Part shown: positions 1 through 6,007 of the stretch, in pieces | Layout of the letters: every line of letters starts with the position of its first letter | How positions within the stretch are numbered: the stretch's first letter is position 1 | Assembly (NCBI GenBank): GCA_900547085.1 | Contig: URFI01000114.1 | Span: 1 to 7,477, forward strand | Direction: 5' to 3' | DNA from: an uncultured Prevotella sp. | Lineage (GTDB): Bacteria > Bacteroidota > Bacteroidia > Bacteroidales > Bacteroidaceae | Length of the DNA: 7,477 bases | The notes under the pieces: model-generated | Told to the model about the DNA's origin: nothing | The model's input: the letters and a program-made list of their open reading frames with translations, nothing else | The model's database searches: none | Position numbers and translations under genes: made by a program

Positions 1-4
1 TTTT

Positions 5-90
5 GTCCTTACAGGACGTAGTTACCTCAACGCATCCCAGTCCCAGGGTGTTGCCCTGGGCTATATGCTTTTGGGCTTTCAGCCCGCGGG
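5..90. repeat. REP-like cluster of short palindromes
   Basis: Three perfect hairpins lie in a row. The first is GTCCT/AGGAC (5-9 with 13-17, 3-nt loop). The second is CCCAGGG/CCCTGGG (42-48 with 54-60, 5-nt loop). The third is GGGCT/AGCCC (73-77 with 81-85, 3-nt loop). The palindrome CCCGCGGG follows at 83-90. The arrangement resembles the dispersed intergenic REP-type repeats of Bacteroidetes and other phyla, some of which are mobilised by REP-associated tyrosine (Y1) transposases. That family assignment is from memory, not from a search. No transposase is in the window, and the element may continue past the left edge. An open frame across it (3-266) has no protein-like character. Confidence 0.55.
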
Positions 91-163
91 GCATTGCGTC
101 ACCCAACCAGCGAAGGAAAAGAAGGGTTATTAAAGGTTTACAAACTATTTGTGAAAAAGTGAG

Positions 164-206
164 GTTGTCAGGATGCAGATTTGTGTGTGTGATTTTTCTT
201 GACAAC
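164..206. repeat. Inverted repeat GTTGTCA/TGACAAC
   Basis: GTTGTCA at 164-170 is the exact reverse complement of TGACAAC at 200-206, giving a 7-bp stem around a 29-nt spacer rich in GT and T. It sits immediately before the longer stem at 214-273, so the two could be adjacent helices of one folded transcript. A 7-bp match over this distance could also arise by chance. Confidence 0.35.
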
Positions 207-213
207 GTGCCTC

Positions 214-273
214 TTTATGCTTGGCGTATTTGCAAACAACCTTGCGTCTGGACGAAAATACGCTAAGCATGAA
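214..273. repeat. Long imperfect inverted repeat (18-bp stem)
   Basis: Positions 214-231 pair with 256-273 over 18 consecutive positions with no bulge. Sixteen pairs are Watson-Crick and two are G-T (216 with 271, 223 with 264), which would be G-U wobbles in RNA read from the plus strand. The core arms are TGCTTGGCGTATTT and AAATACGCTAAGCA. The loop is 24 nt. There is no T-run after the distal arm, so a simple intrinsic terminator is unlikely. It could be part of a dispersed repeat, the relic of a small mobile element, or a structured RNA. No coding gene overlaps it. Confidence 0.5.
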
Positions 274-382
274 CAACTTTTATATCTCGTTGATAAATAG
301 GGTTTTATGGTCTTTTCCCGACAGTTGGCTCTCATGCTACATGCGTTTTGTAGACAAAAGCATTGCTTTAGGCGGGCAATAT

Positions 383-453
383 GCATGCCTTAGCAGGCCA
401 ACAGCCTGTAGATTGTCTGCCAAAATGATGCTTTTAATTAGGTTAAGGCATGC
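383..453. repeat. Inverted repeat with nested hairpin
   Basis: GCATGCCTTA (383-392) and TAAGGCATGC (444-453) are perfect reverse complements. The pairing extends to 12 positions (383-394 with 442-453) with one G-T. Inside lies a 5-bp hairpin, CAGGC/GCCTG (394-398 with 404-408), which shares base 394 with the outer stem. A further small hairpin, CTACA/TGTAG (337-341 with 349-353), is just upstream. Together with the stems at 164-273 this gives a run of palindromic sequence in an otherwise gene-free region. Confidence 0.4.
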
Positions 454-768
454 TTTTGATGGTAAATAGCCGAATTTCCTGGCCCAATTACTCCCTGTTT
501 ACCTCCTGCCAGCCTATTGATTTTTTCCAGATTGTAAGTTTTGAAGAGCTGTTTTTGGGGTGAAAATTGGTAAAAATAGTCAACGATTTGTGGACGCTTG
601 CCAAACGCCTATTTCCCTTGCCAACTCTCTTTCACAGAACGAACATCGGCACTGTTGATCGATGGACAGGCCCCCTTCTTCATTACAGGATTATCCCCCC
701 AAAACGCTGTGCCTTTTACTTCATAGCTTCTGTTGATAATGCCGTTATTGTTAATTATATACAAGTTT

Positions 769-801
769 TTTGTAGATTCATGATTTTATTTTATAAATTT
801 G
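769..801 (+). promoter_or_regulatory. Bacteroidetes-type promoter for the outer-membrane protein gene
   Basis: TAAATTTG at 794-801 matches the Bacteroidetes -7 element TAnnTTTG exactly. TTTG at 769-772 matches the -33 element. The 21-nt spacer between them is within the 19-21 nt usual for the primary sigma factor of this phylum. The predicted start site is near 808, leaving an untranslated leader of roughly 45 nt before the ATG at 853. It lies on the right strand and at the right distance, and it falls inside the open frame at 567-842, which argues against that frame being a gene. Confidence 0.65.
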
Positions 802-852
802 CGCTGTATACATTAGTCGAACCAGTCAAACTTAATCAATGATCAGCAGCAA

Positions 853-2946
853 ATGAGATGTAGAATGTTTTTCTTGGGATGTATCTTGGTATCCACCTTA
901 TCCATTCACGCACAAGTGCAAAGTTCAAAGGATTCACTCACCATGGAGTCCATGATGCACAATCTTCCTGAAGTAATGGTAAAGGGCTCGCGCCCCATCG
1001 TCAAGGCAGAGCGTGGCATGCTATTGTACAATATGCCGTTGCTGTTGAAGCAGTTACCTGCCGACAACGCTTACGAGGCGCTTACACGCATTCCCGGTGT
1101 CAGCGATGCCACTGGTAGTATCTCCCTCTTGGGCAATGCGGTGACGTTGATTATCAATGGACAAGCCACTACGTTGACGCAAGAACAGCTGGCAGAACGA
1201 CTGAAAGCGATGCCTGCCGCACAGTTGGCCAAGGCTGAGGTGATGTTGTCTGCCCCAGCTCGCTATCATGTTCGTGGCATGGCTATCAACATTGTTACGA
1301 AAGATAATGCTGGCACCAATCGGTTGTCGGGACAGGTGGTTGGTGGATTGCAGCAAAGAAAATATTCAACTGGCTTTGGTAATCTTTACCTTTCCATACA
1401 AAGAGGCAAGTTTGGACTGGATGCGCAGTATCAATACGTTAACGGCAATTCATACGGTGAGTCTTCACGCATAGCCAATCATCCTTTGGGCAACAAACGT
1501 GTAGGCTATTATGACGAAACTTGGCAGAAGTCGTTTGGCATTAGGCACTACTACCGATTGGGTATGAATTATGCGTTCAGCAAGGATCATCATCTCGACA
1601 TTGCCTATACTGGAAATTGGAAAAAGAACAGCTCTAACAGCCAAACGACAGGTTTGAGCGTAAGCAGAGTGCACCTTGACAGTCATGTGTATCTGCATAA
1701 TGTGGATGTCAACTATTCACTTCCTTTCGGACTCACCCTTAGCGGCTCGTACACCTACTATCGCACGCCGCAGCAACAATGGCTTGACGGCACGATGCAG
1801 GCGGATGAAAATACGACAGAAACAGAACGCAACCTGACAAGTGGCAGCGAGCAGACCATCAATAAATGGATGTTTACGGCGGACCAAACCCATTCATTGT
1901 CACATGGATGGGGATTGTCGTATGGCGTGAAAGGACAGTTTGCGAGCAACAAGAGCTATCAGAGCACCCTTGATAAAAAGGGAAACATTCTGCCCAATGC
2001 GACCAGCAGCGTTGACATCAATGAGCGGATATGGAACATGTATGCAGGTTTCAGTAAACAGGTCAATAAGGCAATCAGTCTTGAGGCTTCCGTTGCTGCC
2101 GAGCAATACCACTCTCCTATGTGGAATAAATGGCGCATATATCCTACGCTCAATGCTTTGTGGAGCATCAACGACAACCATTTGATCAACCTCTCCTTCA
2201 ATTCCAATTCAGTGTTTCCGAGCTATTGGTCAACCATGAGCAATGTGTTTTATTCATCCACCTACACAGAAATACATGGCAATCCCGATTTGAAACCCTA
2301 CTCTGAATATAATGTCAACCTTATGTGGCAGATAAAAAGACGTTATACGCTGATGGCTTTCGCAAATCTGAAGCCTGATTATTCCGTGCAGTTGCCTTAT
2401 CAGACAGCAGACCGAGTGGCTGTCATCATGAAAGAAACCAACTTCGATTATTCAAATAGCTTCGGATTGCAGGCCTCTGCCATCTTCAGTGCAGGCAAAT
2501 GGCTCAACGGAAACGTGTTTGCCGTAGGAACTTATAGGCACGATAAGAGCAACCATTTCTTCGACTTGCCATTCGATCGTGAGAAACTTTCTGCTATACT
2601 TGGCGGCACTGCATCGGTAAAACTTTGCAAAACACAGGACTTGCGTCTTATTCTGAATCCTTTCTTTCAGTCGAAAGCAATACAAGGAGTTTACGACATC
2701 AGTCCCATCTTCCGAATGAATGCCAAACTGCAATGGTCGTCACACGATGGAAAATGGGGGCTGCGCCTCAATGGCAGCAATATCTTCAACAATAAATACG
2801 ACACCCGTTCCGTGCAAGGCAACCAAAACTTTCGTATGAAACTTAACAACAATTGGTCGACAGTTACTTTTGCCGTTGTCTATAAGTTCGGTGGTTACAA
2901 GGAGAAAAAAGTTAAGGAAGTTGATACCTCACGCATGGGACACTAA
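853..2946 (+). CDS. Outer-membrane beta-barrel protein, TonB-dependent receptor type
   Basis: This 697-residue protein has an N-terminal signal peptide with a likely cleavage after Ala20 (SIHA|Q). A plug-like segment follows at about 38-150, including LPEVMVKGSRP, the conserved-looking ALTRIPGV and the stretch PARYHVRGMAINIVTK. The rest, about 155-680, is rich in alternating aromatic and polar residues typical of outer-membrane beta-strands. GNPDLKPY (476-483) is a hallmark of barrel domains in this superfamily. The chain ends with an aromatic terminal strand (TFAVVYKF) and a basic tail. It fits the family called outer membrane beta-barrel family protein (OMP_b-brl_3). Many relatives carry an N-terminal carboxypeptidase-regulatory-like domain, which is absent here. 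The substrate is unknown, and no SusD, sigma factor or anti-sigma gene is adjacent. ATG853 is preferred for its promoter spacing; ATG865 (Met5) is an alternative. No AGGAGG-like site is visible. Confidence 0.85.
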   Translation: MRCRMFFLGCILVSTLSIHAQVQSSKDSLTMESMMHNLPEVMVKGSRPIVKAERGMLLYNMPLLLKQLPADNAYEALTRIPGVSDATGSISLLGNAVTLIINGQATTLTQEQLAERLKAMPAAQLAKAEVMLSAPARYHVRGMAINIVTKDNAGTNRLSGQVVGGLQQRKYSTGFGNLYLSIQRGKFGLDAQYQYVNGNSYGESSRIANHPLGNKRVGYYDETWQKSFGIRHYYRLGMNYAFSKDHHLDIAYTGNWKKNSSNSQTTGLSVSRVHLDSHVYLHNVDVNYSLPFGLTLSGSYTYYRTPQQQWLDGTMQADENTTETERNLTSGSEQTINKWMFTADQTHSLSHGWGLSYGVKGQFASNKSYQSTLDKKGNILPNATSSVDINERIWNMYAGFSKQVNKAISLEASVAAEQYHSPMWNKWRIYPTLNALWSINDNHLINLSFNSNSVFPSYWSTMSNVFYSSTYTEIHGNPDLKPYSEYNVNLMWQIKRRYTLMAFANLKPDYSVQLPYQTADRVAVIMKETNFDYSNSFGLQASAIFSAGKWLNGNVFAVGTYRHDKSNHFFDLPFDREKLSAILGGTASVKLCKTQDLRLILNPFFQSKAIQGVYDISPIFRMNAKLQWSSHDGKWGLRLNGSNIFNNKYDTRSVQGNQNFRMKLNNNWSTVTFAVVYKFGGYKEKKVKEVDTSRMGH

Positions 2947-2953
2947 GAATAAT

Positions 2954-3005
2954 ACAGCGTTTCTTACATGATTATATCGTATATAGGGGGCGTAAGAAAC
3001 GCTGT
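2954..3005. terminator. Perfect 14-bp inverted repeat, probable bidirectional terminator
   Basis: ACAGCGTTTCTTAC (2954-2967) and GTAAGAAACGCTGT (2992-3005) are perfect reverse complements separated by 24 nt. The hairpin starts 7 bp after the stop codon of the plus-strand gene and lies between two convergent transcription units, the usual place for a shared terminator. The T-run after the stem is weak on both strands, so factor-assisted termination or simple 3'-end protection is possible. On the minus strand it would act about 180 nt after the lipoprotein stop codon. Confidence 0.6.
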
Positions 3006-3181
3006 TTGTAGCTTATGTATTATGGTAAAGCAGACAATAAACCAAGCTAGACAAGAATGCAAGGGGCGGTTTGCTTTTCGCGGCTGAGAATGAGATTTTG
3101 GGGAAATAATGTATGAAAACCGAAAGCCTTTGATTGGCAGTGGCTATTATAACTCCTTTGAAAAGAGGGTGCATCGACAGC

Positions 3182-3835
3182 CTACAAAACAAAAGTTTTC
3201 TCCACCATGCCCTGGTAGGTGTTTACTTTGAGACGGATGGAATCGCCAGTTTTGTAGGATGCCGTGGGGATACTGATGTAAAGGGTATTGGTGTAATAGG
3301 AAGGAACCTGGTTGCGGTTGTGCAACAGCTGTAGGTCAATGGCCTTCTTGCCATTGGCGTGTGTCACTTGTTTGTTGAGTACGATGCCAATCTTTTGCTT
3401 CTGTTTCTCGTCATCGGGCTTTCCAGACATAACGCCCAACCGTAGGTTGATGTACTTCTTGTTTTGGCTTAGCCAGCTGCTTTGCAACTTTACGAGATCG
3501 GTGGGGGTGTCCTTTAATGGTTTCATGGGGTGCAACACCCACACCTTGACGCATGTGTTACCTTCCGTTTTGTCAGGTGATTTTTTATAATAGAGCATGG
3601 CTCGGTAGGTACTGTCGGGTGTGGTGGCCCAATGACAGCTGAGGGGAGGACTGAATGTGAGCTTCTCATCGGTGTCCGTCACGGCGTAATCTACCTTGCA
3701 TTTGGTTGCGGTGTGCATGTTTGCCATCTCGGCTTTGAGGTACGAGTATTGTCCGTCGCCTGCCTCGTAGGGGTCGATGGTGCAAGCTGCCAACAGGCTT
3801 ATAACGCTCAAGGCGAGGACGGAGAATCTCAACAT
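3182..3835 (-). CDS. NigD-like outer-membrane lipoprotein
   Basis: This 217-residue protein starts with a short hydrophobic signal peptide ending in the lipobox LAAC. Cys18 is the predicted lipidated residue after signal peptidase II cleavage. The mature start, CTIDPYEAGDGQYSYLKAEM, followed by a mostly beta-strand sequence, resembles the NigD-like lipoproteins of Bacteroidales, a family of uncertain molecular function. The residues after Cys18 include acidic ones but not a strong run of Asp/Glu, so surface export is uncertain. Its ATG overlaps the end of the acyltransferase gene by 7 nt (ATGTTGA, where TGA is the upstream stop), so translation is probably coupled. The ATG places the lipobox at the usual distance from the N terminus, which supports this start. 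It is the last gene of the minus-strand cluster. The lipoprotein call is firm; the NigD label is recognition from memory. Confidence 0.75.
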   Translation of the reverse strand: MLRFSVLALSVISLLAACTIDPYEAGDGQYSYLKAEMANMHTATKCKVDYAVTDTDEKLTFSPPLSCHWATTPDSTYRAMLYYKKSPDKTEGNTCVKVWVLHPMKPLKDTPTDLVKLQSSWLSQNKKYINLRLGVMSGKPDDEKQKQKIGIVLNKQVTHANGKKAIDLQLLHNRNQVPSYYTNTLYISIPTASYKTGDSIRLKVNTYQGMVEKTFVL

Positions 3836-4977
3836 GCGGTCAAATGGTTTTTCAGGGGATTGGCATACATTGTCAGCATGCGCTCTCTCAGGTAGGCTTC
3901 ATCCTTGTTGGGGATGTCTATCTTGGCGAGTTGGTCTGACAAGTATTGCTCAAATGCAGCTTTGTCCTGCGGGGTGTAGTGGCTCGATGTGGCGTTGTTC
4001 CCTTCCAACAGGTCGTAGGCGACATAGTTATTGGGATAGATGCGGTAGTTACGGTGTATCTCTTGGTCGATGTGTGCGGCTATCATGCGGTACAAATCGG
4101 CCTTTGGCATGTTGGCATCCAGCGTGCCGAGGTAATCGTCTATGCAGGGTGTACAGTGATAGTGGATGTGTCCCTTGTAGCCCATGATGCCCGTTTGCAT
4201 GCTCACGATGTCGTCTTGCGGTCCTTTTTGCCAGTCAGGATTATCGCGCTTCTGTTGGAACTCGGCCGCTTTGAGGTAGTCGCAGGGGTCGTATTCGTAA
4301 GAGATGGCCAGCGGAACCAAATGCAGTTGTTGCAGTCGCTCGATGATGTTGCCCTCTCCACCCATGGCCATCATCTTCAATATGCTCTCTGCCGTGCGGT
4401 CGTCTGAATCCTTCGCACGCCCCTCGCGCTGTGCAATCCAGATGTTTTCTTTCTTCTCTCCAATGGCGAAGTGCATGTATGCGGAGAGCCGTTTGCTGGT
4501 GGCGAGCATCTCTCGGAACGACACACTGCGCTCAACGATGAAGGCCTTGTTGACCCGCACCAAGTCCTTAACCCATGGCAGCGATAGCAGGTTGTCGCCA
4601 ATGGCAATCTCGCAGGTAGTCGGAAAGCAGTGGTCGATCAGCAGTTTTGCTAACAGTCCTGAATCGAGAACAATGTCACGATGGTTGCTGATGAATGTGT
4701 AGTTGCGCTCATTGCTGATGGCCGTGGCATCCATGTCACAACTCTTGGCTTTCTGCGCCAACAGCTTCTGCAAGAATTCATAGCAGAAAGCCTTCTGAAA
4801 GTCAACGTTCGTCTTGCAGGCATGCAGCCGTTGGGCAATTGCATCTATTGGCACGTTGGGATAAAGATAGGCCAACACCTGCTGAAACTGTGGGTCGGCC
4901 AACAGTCGATCGAACACTTTCGGCAGCTCTTCGGGCTCGAAAGGACGGATGGAGTCGAATTCGGATGGGATATGCAT
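3829..4977 (-). CDS. Glycerolipid acyltransferase (PlsC/GPAT-like) family protein
   Basis: This 382-residue protein carries the four blocks of glycerophospholipid acyltransferases in order. Block I is SNHRDIVLD (97-105). The block II-like segment runs 127-151 with the core VNKAFIVER. Block III is IWIAQREGRAKD (179-190), with the substrate-binding E-G-R at 185-187. Block IV is VPLAISYEYDP (221-231). Such enzymes move an acyl chain from acyl-ACP or acyl-CoA to glycerol-3-phosphate or its monoacyl ester in phospholipid synthesis, at the inner face of the cytoplasmic membrane. I see no transmembrane helix, so it is probably soluble or peripheral. Block I has five residues between His99 and Asp105 instead of the usual four; Asp101 is also near. 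The roughly 90 residues before block I and the long C-terminal region are not assigned. The exact acceptor is unknown, and ornithine- or glycine-lipid acylation is possible. The start lies 9 bp after the ddl stop, and the end overlaps the lipoprotein gene. Confidence 0.8.
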   Translation of the reverse strand: MHIPSEFDSIRPFEPEELPKVFDRLLADPQFQQVLAYLYPNVPIDAIAQRLHACKTNVDFQKAFCYEFLQKLLAQKAKSCDMDATAISNERNYTFISNHRDIVLDSGLLAKLLIDHCFPTTCEIAIGDNLLSLPWVKDLVRVNKAFIVERSVSFREMLATSKRLSAYMHFAIGEKKENIWIAQREGRAKDSDDRTAESILKMMAMGGEGNIIERLQQLHLVPLAISYEYDPCDYLKAAEFQQKRDNPDWQKGPQDDIVSMQTGIMGYKGHIHYHCTPCIDDYLGTLDANMPKADLYRMIAAHIDQEIHRNYRIYPNNYVAYDLLEGNNATSSHYTPQDKAAFEQYLSDQLAKIDIPNKDEAYLRERMLTMYANPLKNHLTAC

Positions 4978-4986
4978 GATGAGGTG

Positions 4987-5988
4987 TTAGAATTGATTTT
5001 CTACGATTTCGGTCAGCACGTCGGTGATGTTCAGGCCTGCGGCGCGTACCTGTTGTGGAATAAAGCTGGTTGGTGTCATGCCCGGAGTGGTGTTCACCTC
5101 GAGCATGTTCACCACGTCTTGGCCCGCTTCGTCTTTGGTGATGATGTAGTCAATGCGAATGATGCCGTTGCACTGGAGGATGTCATAGATCCTACTTGTT
5201 TGCTCAGCAACCTCCTTGGCGGTTTGCTCAGAGATGCGGGCAGGCGTTATTTCCTGCACCTGTCCGTTGTATTTGGCGTCGTAATCGAAGAATTCGTTGC
5301 TGCTCACCACCTCTGTTGCGGGGAACACCACGCTCTTCTCGCGGGTCTTGTAGCAGCCGATGGATAGTTCGGTTCCATCCATGAAATGCTCAATCATGGC
5401 CGTGTCGCTCTCCATGAAGGCCCTGCGCAAAGCCGGAGCCAGCTGGTCTGTGTTCTTCACTTTGGTCACTCCGAAGCTCGAACCGTCAGCAACAGGCTTG
5501 ACAAAGCAGGGCATGCCGAGGACATCTTGCACCTCCTGCTCGCAGAGTTTGTCCTCTTTCCCACGTTTCACCAACATACTTTTGGCCACTTTGACGCCGA
5601 ATGCAGCGAGGTAGTTGTTCAATACGTACTTGTTGAAGGTCATTGCTTCCACCAATACACCGCTGGTAGAGTAGGGTATGTGCAACAGCTCAAAGTAGCC
5701 TTGCATGATGCCATTCTCACCTGGGGTGCCGTGAATGGTAATGTAGGCGTAGTCGAAAAGCACGGCTTCGCCTTCTTTGACGAACGAGAAGTCGTTTTTG
5801 TCGATGCTGGCCGTGTCGCCGTTGTCAAAGCAAACGTTCCAGTCTTGTCCCTTTACGGTGACGATGTAAACATTGTATCGCTCTTTGTCGAAAAACGAAT
5901 AGAGGCCTTGTGCCGAACGTATGGATACGTCGTATTCTGATGAATCGCCACCACAAACGATGGCAATGTTACGTTTCAGATCATTCAT
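4987..5988 (-). CDS. ddl: D-alanine--D-alanine ligase
   Basis: This 333-residue ATP-grasp enzyme joins two D-alanines, using ATP, to make the dipeptide that MurF adds to the peptidoglycan precursor in the cytoplasm. Visible motifs are GGDSSEYDVS (13-22, with Glu18 matching the D-Ala-binding Glu15 of E. coli DdlB), HGTPGENG (86-93), FVKPVADGSSFG (162-173), the omega-loop segment FFDYDAKY (233-240), RIDY (278-281) and the metal-binding EVNTTPGMT (297-305). Lys239-Tyr240 correspond to Lys215-Tyr216 of DdlB. Tyr at this position is typical of D-Ala-D-Ala rather than D-Ala-D-lactate ligases. Length is close to the family norm with no missing motif. It lies 19 bp after the pseudouridine synthase gene and 9 bp before the acyltransferase gene, which suggests cotranscription. 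The upstream sequence is AT-rich, with no strong Shine-Dalgarno. Confidence 0.97.
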   Translation of the reverse strand: MNDLKRNIAIVCGGDSSEYDVSIRSAQGLYSFFDKERYNVYIVTVKGQDWNVCFDNGDTASIDKNDFSFVKEGEAVLFDYAYITIHGTPGENGIMQGYFELLHIPYSTSGVLVEAMTFNKYVLNNYLAAFGVKVAKSMLVKRGKEDKLCEQEVQDVLGMPCFVKPVADGSSFGVTKVKNTDQLAPALRRAFMESDTAMIEHFMDGTELSIGCYKTREKSVVFPATEVVSSNEFFDYDAKYNGQVQEITPARISEQTAKEVAEQTSRIYDILQCNGIIRIDYIITKDEAGQDVVNMLEVNTTPGMTPTSFIPQQVRAAGLNITDVLTEIVENQF

Positions 5989-6007
5989 AGATGATGTATA
6001 TTATTGT

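Larger units (their letters stand above)
91..768. other. Long non-coding region upstream of the outer-membrane protein gene
   Basis: No open frame here reads like a real protein. Those present are short, lack a plausible ribosome-binding context, and are rich in Cys, Arg and His, as out-of-frame translations often are. The left part (about 160-460) is dense in inverted repeats, listed separately. From about 470 to 760 I see no tRNA, rRNA, transposase or recognisable riboswitch. The only regularity noted there is the 8-mer CTTGCCAA at both 597-604 and 617-624. The stretch may hold degenerate repeats, an unrecognised small RNA, or distal regulatory sequence for the downstream gene. Confidence 0.5.

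Noticed and set aside
3..469. Several short frames on both strands at the left end (62-90 codons)
   Set aside because: They overlap palindromic repeats and one another and are rich in Cys, Arg and His; they look like chance translations of repeat DNA.
1..470. Possible CRISPR array or tRNA/rRNA remnant in the repeat-bearing region
   Set aside because: The repeats are inverted and of different sequence, with no regular spacer pattern, and no cloverleaf or conserved rRNA segment is visible.
597..624. Repeated 8-mer CTTGCCAA (597-604 and 617-624), 20 bp apart, as a possible operator pair
   Set aside because: The words are short and direct, about 150 bp upstream of the promoter, with no further copies noticed; chance is a fair explanation.
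567..842. Plus-strand open frame of 91 codons just upstream of the barrel gene
   Set aside because: The predicted promoter lies inside it, the composition is not protein-like, there is no ribosome-binding context, and I recognise no family.
4681..5367. 228-codon plus-strand open frame across ddl and the acyltransferase
   Set aside because: It lies opposite two well-supported genes and bridges their junction; its sequence is the shadow of their codon pattern.
5386..5940. 184-codon plus-strand open frame inside ddl
   Set aside because: It is fully antisense to ddl, whose motifs are all intact; this is a shadow frame.
4987..5988. Possible vancomycin-resistance-type D-Ala-D-Lac ligase
   Set aside because: The omega-loop keeps Lys239-Tyr240, typical of D-Ala-D-Ala ligases, and no vanH/vanX-like neighbours are present.
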